Shown: positions 8,964-18,249, counted from the stretch's first letter. The stretch is 64,000 nucleotides of DNA from HK1 sp965202735 (GCA_965202735.1 OZ241844.1:3286001-3350000); one strand, 5' to 3'. Numbers and translations are program-made. The notes: a model not told the origin generated them from the sequence alone.

Positions 8964-10271
8964 ATGAACCGAGAGCATGAGGCAGCCACCCTCGAGCAGC
9001 AGTGGCGGGACGACCCCCGCTGGCGTGGCATCGAGCGCGGGTACTCCGCCGCCGACGTCGTGCGCCTGCGCGGCTCGGTCCACATCGAGCACACCCTGGC
9101 GCGCCGGGGCGCGGAACGTCTGTGGAAGGCGCTGGAGGCCGGGCCCTGCGTGCGCGCGCTCGGCGCGGTCACCGGCAACCAGGCGGTGCAGATGGCCAGG
9201 GCGGGGCTCCAGTCCATCTACCTCTCCGGGTGGCAGGTGGCGGCCGACGCCAACAACGCCGGGCAGATGTACCCGGACCAGAGCCTGTACCCCGCCGACA
9301 GCGCCCCCGATCTCATCCGCGGGATCAACGGCGCCCTGGCCCGGGCGGACCAGATCCACCACGCCGAGGGCGACGGCTCCATCGACTGGTTCCTGCCCAT
9401 CGTCGCCGACGCGGAGGCCGGCTTCGGCGGCGTGCTGAACGCCTTCGAGCTCATGAAGGACATGATCGGCGCGGGCGCCGCCGGCGTGCACTTCGAGGAC
9501 CAGCTCTCCTCGGCGAAGAAGTGCGGGCACATGGGCGGCAAGGTACTGCTTCCCACCCGCGAGTCGGTGCAGAAGCTCGTCGCCGCGCGCCTCGCGGCCG
9601 ACGTCTGCGGCGTGCCCACCCTGCTCGTGGCGCGCACCGACGCGCTCGGCGCGAAGCTGCTCACCAGCGACGTCGACCCGAACGACCAGCCCTTCGTCAC
9701 CGGCAAGCGCACGGTGGAGGGATTCTTCGAGGTCCGGTGCGGCATGGGGCAGGCGGTCTCGCGGGGGCTCGCCTACGCCCCCTACGCGGACCTGGTGTGG
9801 TGCGAGACGTCGAAGCCGGACCTCGGCGAGGCCCGCGAGTTCGCCCGGGCGGTCCACGAGCGGTTCCCGGGAAAGCGCCTCGCCTACAACTGCTCGCCCT
9901 CGTTCAACTGGAAGGCGAACCTCGACGACGCCACGGTGGCGCGGTTCCAGGACTCGCTGGCGGAGATGGGCTACCGCTACCAGTTCATCACCCTCGCCGG
10001 CTTCCATGTCCTCAACCACGGCATGTTCGAGCTGGCGCGCGGGTACCGCGACCGCGCGATGAGCGCCTACGTGGAGCTGCAGGAAGCGGAGTTCGCGGCC
10101 GAGCCGCTCGGCTACACCGCCCACAAGCACCAGCGGGAAGTCGGCGCCGGCTACTTCGACGCGGTCACCGAGGCGGTCACCGGCGGCGCGAGCTCGATCG
10201 GCGCGCTCGCCGGATCGACCGAGGAAGAGCAGTTCGAGGCGCAGCCCGAGGAGCGGCGCGCGGTCGCCTGA
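8964..10271 (+). CDS. aceA: Isocitrate lyase
   Basis: A 435-residue isocitrate lyase, which splits isocitrate into succinate and glyoxylate, the first step of the glyoxylate shunt. The catalytic loop SAKKCGHMGGKV with the essential Cys is intact. Other family blocks are SGWQVAADANNAGQMYPDQS, PIVADAEAGFGG, ARTDALGAKL and YNCSPSFNWK. The length matches the short bacterial class. The start at 8964 follows AGGGAGA by about 10 bases. No malate synthase is in the window. Adjacent palindromes suggest repression when two-carbon substrates are absent. Confidence 0.96.
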   Translation: MNREHEAATLEQQWRDDPRWRGIERGYSAADVVRLRGSVHIEHTLARRGAERLWKALEAGPCVRALGAVTGNQAVQMARAGLQSIYLSGWQVAADANNAGQMYPDQSLYPADSAPDLIRGINGALARADQIHHAEGDGSIDWFLPIVADAEAGFGGVLNAFELMKDMIGAGAAGVHFEDQLSSAKKCGHMGGKVLLPTRESVQKLVAARLAADVCGVPTLLVARTDALGAKLLTSDVDPNDQPFVTGKRTVEGFFEVRCGMGQAVSRGLAYAPYADLVWCETSKPDLGEAREFARAVHERFPGKRLAYNCSPSFNWKANLDDATVARFQDSLAEMGYRYQFITLAGFHVLNHGMFELARGYRDRAMSAYVELQEAEFAAEPLGYTAHKHQREVGAGYFDAVTEAVTGGASSIGALAGSTEEEQFEAQPEERRAVA

Positions 10272-10282
10272 GGTGCGGCAAG

Positions 10283-10364
10283 TCCGGCCCGCGGCGGGCC
10301 TGGACCGAACCGCACCCGCCGCCATGTGCGCGGGGCGGCTCCGGCCCGCGGCGGGCCTGGACCG
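10283..10364. repeat. Two 25-bp direct repeats with internal palindrome
   Basis: An identical 25-bp sequence starting TCCGGCCCGCGGCGGGCC lies at 10283-10307 and 10340-10364. Each copy contains GCCCGCGGCGGGC, an inverted repeat that can fold into a short strong hairpin. They sit between aceA and the aldehyde dehydrogenase gene and may act as terminators or attenuators, though there is no T-run. Confidence 0.5.
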
Positions 10365-10423
10365 GACACCGGCGCGGCGCCGCGTACAATGGCGCATCCG
10401 CACACCTTCCGGGGGAGTCCACG

Positions 10424-11857
10424 ATGAGCCAGCCAGCCACCACCAGGGTCGAGCCGTTCGAACGCGATCCGGTCGCGGCCGTCGATGGTCTGATGCGCCG
10501 CGCCCGCGCGGCCATGGACGCCTTCAGGGACTCGGACCAGGCCCGGGTCGACGAGGCGGTGACCGCGATCGCCTGGTCGCTCTACAAGCCGGAGCACGCC
10601 GAGGCCCTCGCCCGGATGGCGGTCGAGGACACCGGCATCGGCAACGCGCCCGACAAGGTGGTCAAGAACCAGCGCAAGACCTTCGGCACCCTTCGCGACC
10701 TCATGCGGGTGAAGAGCGTCGGGGTGATCGAGGAGCAGCCCGGGCTCGGGCTGGTGAAGTACGCGAAGCCGGTCGGGGTGGTCGGCGCGGTCACTCCGTC
10801 CACCAATCCGGCGGCGACCCCGGTGAACAAGGCGATGATGGCGCTCAAGGGCCGGAACGCCATCGTCATCGCGCCCTCGCCGGCCGGGCTCGCGACGACC
10901 ACGCGCACAGTGGACCTCATGCGCGCGGAGCTCGAGAAGATCGGCGCGCCGGCGGATCTCGTGCAGGTGCTGCCGCCGCCGGTCGACAAGCCCCTCACCA
11001 GCGCGCTGATGGCCGCGTGCGACCTCGTGGTGGTCACCGGCTCGCAGAACAACGTCCGCAACGCCTACCGCAGCGGCACCCCGGCCATCGGGGTCGGGGC
11101 CGGGAACGTCCCGGTGATCATCGATTCGAGCGCGGACCTGGACGAGGCGGCGGCGAAGATCCGCAGGTCCAAGTGCTTCGACAACGCGACGTCGTGCTCG
11201 TCGGAGAACTCGGTGATCATCCTCGACGACGTGTACGACGCCGCCGTCGCCGCGCTGGAGCGGGCCGGCGGGTACCTCGCCGGCGCGGCCGGGAAGGAGG
11301 CGATCCGCAAGACCCTCTGGGTGAACGGCAAGCTCAACCGCAGGGTCATCGCGAAGGACCCGGACGTGTTCGCGGCCGAATGCGGGCTCGACGGCGAGGC
11401 GCGCGCCGCGAAGTTCTTCATGGTCGAGGAGACCGGGGTGGGCCGGGACTACCCGTTCTCCGACGAGAAGCTCGCCCTGGTCCTCACGGTGTATCGAGCG
11501 GGGTCCTTCGACGACGCCGTCGACAGGGTCCGCGCGATCATGGAGTTCAAGGGCAGGGGGCACTCCGTCGGCATCCACACCGGGGAGATCGCCCGGGCCC
11601 GCCGCCTCGCCGAGGAGCTCGACACCGCGCGGGTCCTGGTGAACATGGCGCACACCTTCGGCAACGGGGGCGGCTTCGACAGCGGCCTCAACTTCACCCT
11701 GTCCATGGGCTGCGGGACCTGGCAGGGCAACAGCATCAGCGAGAACCTCAGCTACCGCCACTTCCTCAACATCACCCACCTCGCGGTACCGATCCCGGAG
11801 GACCGGCCCACCGAAGAGACGCTGTTCGGCGCCTACTGGACGAAGTTCGGAAGGTAG
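10424..11857 (+). CDS. Acylating aldehyde dehydrogenase, sulfoacetaldehyde dehydrogenase-like
   Basis: A 477-residue CoA-acylating aldehyde dehydrogenase. The nucleophile is in CFDNATSCSSENS, and GYRRP-free family blocks such as VGAVTPSTNPAATPVNKAM, TGSQNNVRNAYRSGTPAIG, GAGNVPVIID and LNFTLSMGCGTWQGNSISEN are present. The sequence resembles SauS, which converts sulfoacetaldehyde and CoA to sulfoacetyl-CoA (or the reverse) in C2-sulfonate metabolism. The next gene is a sulfur-compound permease and the Sox genes follow, which agrees with a sulfonate role. ATG 10424 follows GGGGGAG. An ethanolamine- or succinyl-type substrate is the alternative. Confidence 0.75.
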   Translation: MSQPATTRVEPFERDPVAAVDGLMRRARAAMDAFRDSDQARVDEAVTAIAWSLYKPEHAEALARMAVEDTGIGNAPDKVVKNQRKTFGTLRDLMRVKSVGVIEEQPGLGLVKYAKPVGVVGAVTPSTNPAATPVNKAMMALKGRNAIVIAPSPAGLATTTRTVDLMRAELEKIGAPADLVQVLPPPVDKPLTSALMAACDLVVVTGSQNNVRNAYRSGTPAIGVGAGNVPVIIDSSADLDEAAAKIRRSKCFDNATSCSSENSVIILDDVYDAAVAALERAGGYLAGAAGKEAIRKTLWVNGKLNRRVIAKDPDVFAAECGLDGEARAAKFFMVEETGVGRDYPFSDEKLALVLTVYRAGSFDDAVDRVRAIMEFKGRGHSVGIHTGEIARARRLAEELDTARVLVNMAHTFGNGGGFDSGLNFTLSMGCGTWQGNSISENLSYRHFLNITHLAVPIPEDRPTEETLFGAYWTKFGR

Positions 11858-12073
11858 GGACGGCACCCGCCCTTCGGCGCAAGGCTCTCCGCAGACCGTT
11901 ATACCTTGCGGGATATGGCGGCGTTCGAGACGGGCGGAGTAGGGTCGCCCGTCCGGCCGGGAGAGGAGAGAGGCTCCCGTGGAGATTCCCCAGTCGTTCC
12001 ACACTTCGGGCTCGTTCCACCCGCCAGCGGCGCCCGTCCGGCCCGGCGTTCCTCGGCACCCGGCGAGGGGACG

Positions 12074-13282
12074 ATGACGCAGGCCGGCGTTCAGGCCGCA
12101 CCCGGCCCGCTCGGCCGGGCCCTGGCCGCCGGATACGGAACGCTGTTCGGCCGGCAGTGGCCGGCGTGGGTGGGCGGCGTCCTGTTCGGCCTTCTCAGCA
12201 TCCTGCTCTTCGTGTGGGAGAAGCCCTGGAGCGTCGCGGACGGCGTGAGGAACTGGGGCGACTGGCTGCTGAACGCGGCCGGCGCCACCGATACGCTGAT
12301 CATCGCCCCGCACCTCTACTCGACCTCGGTGCTGAACCTCGGAATCATCGGGGGAGCGCTCGCCGCCGCGCTGCTCGCGCGCCAGTTCCGCGTCCGGGGG
12401 GCGCCGCCCTGGGAGCTCCTCAAGGGCGTGGTCGGCGGGTGCCTGATGGGCATCGGGGCCTCGCTCTCCTTCGGCTGCAACATCGGCGGCTTCTTCAGCG
12501 CCACCAGCGCGCTCTCGCTCGCAGGCCCCGCGATGATGCTCGGCCTCCTCGCCGGAGCCATCGTCGGCCTCAAGCTGCTGGTGTGGGAGGTGAGCTACCT
12601 GGAGCTGCCGGAGTGGATGAGCCGCCCGGGCCGGACCGGCTCCTCCGGTCCGTCGGACGCCTGGCGCAGGCTCCAGCCGCTCGCGGGCGTCGGGGTGCTC
12701 GCGGTCGGGGCCGGGCTCGCTCTCGTGTACGACGGCCTGGAGTACACGACCCGGGCCGGGCTGCTCGGGTTCGGCCTCGTCATCGGCGTCATCATGCAGC
12801 GCACGCGCTTCTGCTTCGTGCGGGCGTTTCGCGAGCCCTTCATGACCGGACACGCGGACGCCACCCGGGCGGTGGCGATCGCGATCGTGATCAGCACCGT
12901 CGGATTCACCTACCTGAAGTGGACCGACTTCAAGGACTGGGAGGTCTTCGTCCGCGACAGCTTCTGGCTGGGCAGCCTGCTCGGCGGCTTCGTCTTCGGC
13001 GTCGGCATGTCGCTCGCCGGGGGCTGCGCGTCCGGCTCGCTGTGGCGGGCCGGCGAAGGGCACCTGAAGCTCTGGGTGGCGCTCGCCTGCTTCGCGCTCT
13101 CCGCCTCGTACTTCCGCGTCTGGCTCACCGAGAGCGGACGCGGGGAGCGTCTGGGCGAGGCCGTGTTCCTGCCCGACCACGTCGGCTGGGAGATGGCCGC
13201 GGGCGCGGTGATCGTCCTGATGGTACTGTGGTTTGCGTGCATGACCTGGAACGAGCGCAGGCAGAAGCTCCTGATGATGTAG
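12074..13282 (+). CDS. YeeE/YedE family sulfur-compound transporter
   Basis: A 402-residue inner-membrane protein with about nine hydrophobic segments in two related halves. Conserved Cys positions are in SFGCNIGGFFSATSALS, MQRTRFCFVRAFREP and SLAGGCASGSLWRAGEGH, the pattern of YeeE/YedE (TsuA-like) permeases that import thiosulfate or related sulfur species. The start at 12074 follows GCGAGGGG. It lies 216 bp after the aldehyde dehydrogenase gene and 122 bp before the propeller gene of the Sox region, consistent with feeding thiosulfate or a sulfur intermediate to or from that pathway. The direction and exact substrate are inferred. Confidence 0.85.
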   Translation: MTQAGVQAAPGPLGRALAAGYGTLFGRQWPAWVGGVLFGLLSILLFVWEKPWSVADGVRNWGDWLLNAAGATDTLIIAPHLYSTSVLNLGIIGGALAAALLARQFRVRGAPPWELLKGVVGGCLMGIGASLSFGCNIGGFFSATSALSLAGPAMMLGLLAGAIVGLKLLVWEVSYLELPEWMSRPGRTGSSGPSDAWRRLQPLAGVGVLAVGAGLALVYDGLEYTTRAGLLGFGLVIGVIMQRTRFCFVRAFREPFMTGHADATRAVAIAIVISTVGFTYLKWTDFKDWEVFVRDSFWLGSLLGGFVFGVGMSLAGGCASGSLWRAGEGHLKLWVALACFALSASYFRVWLTESGRGERLGEAVFLPDHVGWEMAAGAVIVLMVLWFACMTWNERRQKLLMM

Positions 13283-13404
13283 CGACATGATGTAGCGACA
13301 AGGCAGCGACGAGGTCGTGAGGAAACGGGCCGCGGGCCCGCGCCGGACACCCGGCGGGGCGTCGCGGCGATGGCAGGCGGTAGATCCACAATGGAGGAAG
13401 AAGC

Positions 13405-14691
13405 ATGAAGCTCGACAGTCGAATCGTGGCCGGCGCGAGCGCGCTCGCGCTGTGCCTGACCGCCGGAAGCGCGGCGGGGATGGGCAAGAAGTTCGGCGCG
13501 CCCACCGAGGGAATGAGCGTCGAGGAGTACCAGTCGCTGGTCTTCCTGGACCCCCAGAACACCGGGCGCATGGACTGGGATGCGGTGAAGGGCATGGACG
13601 GGTACTTCCTCATCGACAACCAGGGCGAGCCCACCGTGTCCGTGGTCGACTACCACAAGGGCGAGACCATCCGGAAGCTCGACATGGGCGAGACCGGCAA
13701 CCATCACCTGTGGGTGATCCCGGGCGCGCGCTATGTCTGGTCGTCGCAACGCTACGAGTCGGACACGTTCTGGACCATCGATCTCGCCACCATGGAGGTG
13801 GTCGACAAGTTCCCCCTGAGCATGGGAGACAGGAAGATCATCGCGCCGCTCCATGTCGGCTTCGCCTACACCCGGCCGCTGGCGGTGGTCGGCAACATCC
13901 TCGACAAGGAGCACGGCTACCTCACCCTGATGAGCACCGTCACCCGGCGCCCGATCGACGTCGTCGAGCTCAGTTGCCACGGCGCCCGCGACGCGATGTT
14001 CACCCTGGACGACTCGAAGATCTTCACCTCCTGTCAGCAGGACCCGCGGGGCATGGCCGTCATCGACGTCGCGAGCCGGAAGGAGATCGGGATGGTCGAG
14101 GTCCCCGGCGGCCGGGCGGGTGCGATGACCCCCGACGGCAGGTACTTCATGGTGGCCGGGAAAGGCGTGGTGGCGGTCTTCGACACCGGGACGGCGGAGC
14201 TCGTGAAGAACATCGAGGTCCCGGGCGGCGGCGGCAACATCACCTGTCTCGCCGACTCGTCGAAGTGCTACGCCGGACTGCGCAAGGCGGAGGCGGTCGC
14301 GGTCCTCGACATGGAGACCCTGACGCTCGCGAAGGTGATCGAGACCGGACCCGACGCCAACCGGCTCTACATCAACCCCGCCAGGCCGCGCTACGGGCTG
14401 TTCGCCAACGAAGGCGGGAAGTCGGACATCGTCACCATCATCGACACCGAGCTCGACGTCGCGGTCAAGAACATCTTCACCGGGCTCGGGCCGCACAACA
14501 TCGCCTACAACCCCGAGGGCACGCGCGCCGCGGTCACCACCAAGAAGGAGCCGGTGGCGACGCTGATCGACACGTCCTCGGCCGACCCGATGGACTGGGA
14601 TGTCGTCACCACCGACCTCGCGGCCGGGATCCAGAACAACGGGGTCCGCTGGGTCCCGAGCCCGGAGGCGCTGAAGACGGTGCTGAACTGA
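13405..14691 (+). CDS. Secreted YVTN/cytochrome d1-like beta-propeller protein
   Basis: A 428-residue protein with a signal peptide (MKLDSRIVAGASALALCLTA) and repeated beta-propeller blades of the cytochrome d1/YVTN type, for example PTVSVVDYHKGETIRKLDMG, VAVLDMETLTLAKVIETGPD and VTIIDTELDVAVKNIFTGLGPHN. No CXXCH haem site is present, so it is a propeller without the c-haem domain. ATG 13405 follows GGAGGAAG. It stands first in a row with SoxY-like, SoxB and SoxZ-like genes, so a periplasmic role in sulfur-compound handling is likely, but no activity can be assigned. Confidence 0.75.
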   Translation: MKLDSRIVAGASALALCLTAGSAAGMGKKFGAPTEGMSVEEYQSLVFLDPQNTGRMDWDAVKGMDGYFLIDNQGEPTVSVVDYHKGETIRKLDMGETGNHHLWVIPGARYVWSSQRYESDTFWTIDLATMEVVDKFPLSMGDRKIIAPLHVGFAYTRPLAVVGNILDKEHGYLTLMSTVTRRPIDVVELSCHGARDAMFTLDDSKIFTSCQQDPRGMAVIDVASRKEIGMVEVPGGRAGAMTPDGRYFMVAGKGVVAVFDTGTAELVKNIEVPGGGGNITCLADSSKCYAGLRKAEAVAVLDMETLTLAKVIETGPDANRLYINPARPRYGLFANEGGKSDIVTIIDTELDVAVKNIFTGLGPHNIAYNPEGTRAAVTTKKEPVATLIDTSSADPMDWDVVTTDLAAGIQNNGVRWVPSPEALKTVLN

Positions 14692-14720
14692 CGGATACCG
14701 GCGGGAGACGAGACAGGTCA

Positions 14721-14778
14721 CGGGGCCGCGCCGGCGCGCGGGCGGAGCGTCCGCCGCCCGCGCGCCGGCGCGGCCCCG
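14721..14778. promoter_or_regulatory. Perfect 25-bp hairpin between propeller and soxY-like genes
   Basis: The arms at 14721-14745 and 14754-14778 are perfectly complementary over 25 bp, almost all G and C, with an 8-base loop. No T-run follows, and the next gene starts 31 bp later. It could be a Rho-independent-like terminator lacking the U-tract, an mRNA stabiliser that sets different levels for the two genes, or an attenuator. Confidence 0.65.
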
Positions 14779-14809
14779 ATACCGACAACGCAACCAGAGG
14801 GGTCCAACC

Positions 14810-15274
14810 ATGAATATCGACGGGAGTCTCAGCCGGCGGCGCTTCCTCCGCTACTGGATGGTGGGCGGGGTGGCCGTGCCGGTGTACGCGTCGGGGGTGC
14901 TCGGCAACGCCGCACATGCGGGCATCCAGTTGCCGGGCGACCCGGACAACCTCACCGACCTGGAGAAGCTGCACATCCCGAAGGTCACGATTCCACCGGT
15001 CGTCGAGGACGGCTCCCAGGCCCCCATCGTGGTGGAGATGGACCACCCGATGGACGACGACCACTACATCAGGAGCGTCCAGATCCTCAACTTCGACGAC
15101 CCGATCGTCATCAAGGGCAAGTTCTACCTCACGCCGGCGAACGGAGAGGTCTACCTCGGGACGCAGATCCGGCTCGACGGCGGCGAAGGCACGGTGTGGG
15201 TCATCGCCGAGTGCAACCGGCACGGTCGCTGGGCCACCAGCCGGAGCGTCCAGGTCGCGGCGGGCGGCTGCTAG
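14810..15274 (+). CDS. SoxY-like sulfur carrier, Tat-exported
   Basis: A 154-residue protein with a twin-arginine signal (SRRRFLRYWMVGG) and the SoxY fold. It ends VQVAAGGC: the swinging-arm cysteine is the last residue, without the trailing glycines of the classic GGCGG end. The conserved block AECNRHGRWATS precedes the arm. Classic SoxY pairs with SoxZ and carries thiosulfate-derived sulfane on this Cys. A second, canonical soxY lies at 23231, so this is a divergent paralogue that probably partners the SoxZ-like protein at 17068. Confidence 0.8.
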   Translation: MNIDGSLSRRRFLRYWMVGGVAVPVYASGVLGNAAHAGIQLPGDPDNLTDLEKLHIPKVTIPPVVEDGSQAPIVVEMDHPMDDDHYIRSVQILNFDDPIVIKGKFYLTPANGEVYLGTQIRLDGGEGTVWVIAECNRHGRWATSRSVQVAAGGC

Positions 15275-15384
15275 GGACGGTGAGCGAAGCAAGGTCGCCA
15301 ACCGTCCCCGGAGGGGCTCCGCTCTTGCCGGATGGCGCGCTCGGTACGCGGCAAGGGAATGCTCGCCGGCGCCCCGGCCTTCCG

Positions 15385-17010
15385 ATGACGGCCGTCCGGG
15401 ATCGGCTCGTGCCGGCGCTCGCCCTCATCGGGCTGCTCCTGGCGCCGCTCTCCATGCTGGCGCCGCTCTCCATGGCCGGTGCCTCCGAGCCGGTCGAGAT
15501 CCGGATCCTCGGCACCAACGACCTCCACGCCTACCTCCGCCCCATCCACTACCGCTACCTCGACGAGATCAAGCCGTGGGGCAGGCAGTCCCGGGAGGGG
15601 GACTACGTCGCCAAGGCCGCGCTGCAGGGCAGGCTCGGCGGCATGGCGAACGTGGCCGCGGTCATCGAGCGGCTGCGCGCGGAGAAGCCCGGCCGGACCC
15701 TGCTGCTCGACGCCGGCGACACCTGGCACGGCGCGGGACTGTCGGTGTTCGACCGGGGGGTCACGATGGTGAGGATCATGAACACCATCGGCTACGACGC
15801 GATGGCGCCCGGCAACTGGGAGTTCATCTACGACCGGGACCACCTCCTCGATCTCATCGACATGGCGGAGTTTCCGGTCGTCGCCTACAACGTCGCCGAC
15901 CCCGAGTGGGACGAGCCGGCGTTCCCGCAGTACGTGATCGAGGAGGTGGGCGGTCTCCGGGTGGCGATCATCGGGCTCGCCTATCCCTGGACGGCGCTCA
16001 CCTCGTCCATTCTCGGCTCGGCCGGCGACTGGAAGTTCGGACTCCGGGAGGAGCAGGCCCGCGCGCTGATCGCCGGGATCCGGGAAGAGGAGGACCCGGA
16101 CCTCGTGGTGGTGGCCTCGCACGGCGGGTTCGGCCTGGACCAGAAGTTCGCCCGCCGCGTCGACGGCATCGACGTGCTGCTGAGCGGCCACACCCACGAC
16201 GAGATCCACGACCCGGTGGTGTGGAACGACACCATCGTCTACCAGGGCGGCTCCCACGGAAAGTTCGTCTCCCGTCTGGACGTGCGGGTCCGGGACAAGA
16301 AGGTCGTGGGCTACTCCTACGACCTGGTGATGGTCCGCCCGTCGGAGGTGGAGCCGCACCCCGCGGTCCAGCGCCTGATCGACGATGCCTACCGGCCGCA
16401 CGAAGCGCGCCTGAACGAGGTGGTGGGCATGAATCACGCCCTGATCTTCCGGCGCGACTTCTGGCAGAGCCCCATGGGCTCGCTGCTCACCGACGCGCTG
16501 CGCGCCGAGACCGGCGCGGACATCGCATTCTTTCCCGCATGGCGCTACGGCGCCACCCTGCTGCCGGGGCCGATCACGGTGGAGGACGTCTACAACCTCG
16601 TCCCGACCGACGGCCGCATCATCACCTACGCCATGAGCGGCAGGTCGGTCCGGCGGCTGATGGAGAACATCCTCGACGGCGTCGTCGGCGCCGACCCCTA
16701 CGCCCGCGTGGGAGGAGACATGATCCAGTTCTCCGGCATGGAGCTGACCTACGACCTGTACAACGCGGACGGCGAGCGGGTCGTCGAGCTGCTGGTCGGC
16801 GGGCGGCCCATCGAGCCGGAGAGGCGCTACTCCATCGCCTCCGTGCACACCCGCTTCCAGAACAACCTGCTGTTCGGCGCCGAGCGCGTCGACGAGAACG
16901 GACCGGTGTTCGTCGAGGCGCTCATCGAGTACATCCGCGCCAACTCGCCCCTGAAGCCAACGACCGACCGGCGCATCCGGGCGCGAGGCTCGATGCGCGC
17001 GGATTCCTGA
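15385..17010 (+). CDS. soxB: Thiosulfohydrolase SoxB
   Basis: A 541-residue periplasmic metallophosphoesterase/5'-nucleotidase-type enzyme that hydrolyses the terminal sulfate from SoxY-bound S-sulfonate. Di-manganese site motifs are GTNDLHAYL, DAGDTWHG, PGNWEF (the SoxB version of GNHEF), SHGGFG and SGHTHDE. The C-terminal substrate domain follows (FWQSPMGSLLTDALRAETGADIAF). A hydrophobic signal peptide opens the protein. I chose ATG 15385; the longer upstream frame is arginine-rich noise. It lies between the SoxY-like and SoxZ-like genes in one direction. Confidence 0.93.
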   Translation: MTAVRDRLVPALALIGLLLAPLSMLAPLSMAGASEPVEIRILGTNDLHAYLRPIHYRYLDEIKPWGRQSREGDYVAKAALQGRLGGMANVAAVIERLRAEKPGRTLLLDAGDTWHGAGLSVFDRGVTMVRIMNTIGYDAMAPGNWEFIYDRDHLLDLIDMAEFPVVAYNVADPEWDEPAFPQYVIEEVGGLRVAIIGLAYPWTALTSSILGSAGDWKFGLREEQARALIAGIREEEDPDLVVVASHGGFGLDQKFARRVDGIDVLLSGHTHDEIHDPVVWNDTIVYQGGSHGKFVSRLDVRVRDKKVVGYSYDLVMVRPSEVEPHPAVQRLIDDAYRPHEARLNEVVGMNHALIFRRDFWQSPMGSLLTDALRAETGADIAFFPAWRYGATLLPGPITVEDVYNLVPTDGRIITYAMSGRSVRRLMENILDGVVGADPYARVGGDMIQFSGMELTYDLYNADGERVVELLVGGRPIEPERRYSIASVHTRFQNNLLFGAERVDENGPVFVEALIEYIRANSPLKPTTDRRIRARGSMRADS

Positions 17011-17067
17011 TCGCCCCGGGCACCACGGGACGAACCAACGCGGGACGAACCAAGAGGAGAGAAACCC

Positions 17068-17418
17068 ATGGCGGAGAAAATCAAGCCACCCCGCATGCGC
17101 TTGCCGAGGAAGGTCAGGCAGGACGATGTCTTCAAGGTGAAGGTGCGGTTCGACCATCCCTCCTTCACGGGCCTCGGCCGGGCGGACCCGGACGAGACGA
17201 AGTTCAATCGCGCCACCCCCAGCCGGTTCATCCGCAACATGCTCGTCTACTACGGCGACGATCTCGTGAGCCGGTTCCGCCTGTCCTCGGGCATTGCCGA
17301 CGACCCGCTGTTCACGTTCAAGCTCAAGGCGGTGAAGGAAGCGCCGATCAAGGTGGTGTTCGTCGACAACGAGGGCGAGCGGTGGGAGTCCTCGAAGGAC
17401 CTGAAGCTCAAGACCTGA
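17068..17418 (+). CDS. SoxZ-like protein
   Basis: A 116-residue protein without a signal peptide, as usual for SoxZ, which rides out with Tat-exported SoxY. It keeps the Ig-like pattern (DDVFKVKVRFDHPSFTG, then PLFTFKLKAVKEAPIKVVFVDNEGERWESS). It differs from the canonical SoxZ at 22811, which is closer to the family norm. AGGAGAGA lies about 7 bases upstream of the ATG. It probably pairs with the SoxY-like carrier at 14810. Confidence 0.78.
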   Translation: MAEKIKPPRMRLPRKVRQDDVFKVKVRFDHPSFTGLGRADPDETKFNRATPSRFIRNMLVYYGDDLVSRFRLSSGIADDPLFTFKLKAVKEAPIKVVFVDNEGERWESSKDLKLKT

Positions 17419-17420
17419 AG

Positions 17421-17516
17421 CCGGGGACCCGGCATCCGGAACCCGACGCTCGGGACCTGACGCTCGGAACCCGACGCTCGGAACCTGGCACTCGGAACCT
17501 GACGCTCGGGACATGG
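17421..17516. repeat. Imperfect 14-15-bp tandem repeat
   Basis: The gap before the cytochrome c gene holds six or seven copies of a unit like CTCGGAACCTGACG with small changes (ACCTGACGCTCGGGA, ACCCGACGCTCGGA). It is a minisatellite with no coding pattern. Confidence 0.7.
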
Positions 17517-17535
17517 ACATGGGAGAGAGGCACCG

Positions 17536-18249
17536 ATGGGCAAGGCAGCATCATCCGGCCTGCTGACCCGGGCGATGGCCCTGGGGCTCGGGCTCGCACT
17601 CGGTGGCGTCTCGCACGCCGCCGCCGTCACCGAGGAGTTCCAGGTCGAGGGGCTGGTCTCCCCGGCGAGCCCGAAGGCCCTGGCCGCGGGCCTGGAGGAG
17701 GAGCTCGCGGTCAGGGTGGTCGGGTTCGACCTGCGCGACACCGCGAGCGGCTGGCCGGTGGTGCGGGTCGAGTTCGAGGAGGGGGCGGTCACCCGCGACG
17801 ACATCGCCGCCGTCATCGACCGGACCGAGGACCCGACCGGCCGCATGTTCAGGGTGCACGTCGGACCACCCGTGCTCAGCGTGGCATTGCTGGCGGAAGA
17901 AACGGCGGCCGCGGGGATGCTGGGCGATCCCCCGAGCGCGGCGCCCGAGCTCGCCAACCCGGTCGAGGCCGGCAGCGAGTCGCTGGCGCGGGGACGGGAC
18001 CTCTACAGCGCGCACTGCGTCCGGTGTCACGGCGCGAACGGCGACGGCACCGGCCCCTCGACCCACGGCATCGACACCGACCCCCGCAAGCTCTGGGTCT
18101 GGGGCGGTGCGGGCGACGCGGCCGACGGGTACCTGTTCTCGATCATCTCCGACGGGCGCACCGACATGCCGCCCTGGGGCCTGGTGCTCTCGGAGAACGA
18201 ACGCTGGGACCTCGTGAACTACGTCAAGAGCCTGCCGCCGCCGCGGTAG
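17536..18249 (+). CDS. Periplasmic mono-haem cytochrome c
   Basis: A 237-residue protein with a signal peptide (MGKAASSGLLTRAMALGLGL), an unfamiliar N-terminal half of about 110 residues, and a C-terminal class I cytochrome c domain. The haem site is CVRCH at 161-165, and Met211 in RTDMPPWG is the likely sixth ligand. The N-terminal half resembles a small alpha/beta domain, but I do not recognise it. The position after soxB and the SoxZ-like gene makes it a candidate electron acceptor for Sox chemistry. Confidence 0.85.
   Translation: MGKAASSGLLTRAMALGLGLALGGVSHAAAVTEEFQVEGLVSPASPKALAAGLEEELAVRVVGFDLRDTASGWPVVRVEFEEGAVTRDDIAAVIDRTEDPTGRMFRVHVGPPVLSVALLAEETAAAGMLGDPPSAAPELANPVEAGSESLARGRDLYSAHCVRCHGANGDGTGPSTHGIDTDPRKLWVWGGAGDAADGYLFSIISDGRTDMPPWGLVLSENERWDLVNYVKSLPPPR

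Noticed and set aside
10151..13288. A 1,045-residue open frame antisense to the aldehyde dehydrogenase and permease genes
   Set aside because: Composition (GVHDR-rich) is that of the reverse complement of high-GC coding DNA; no start signal or conserved domain.
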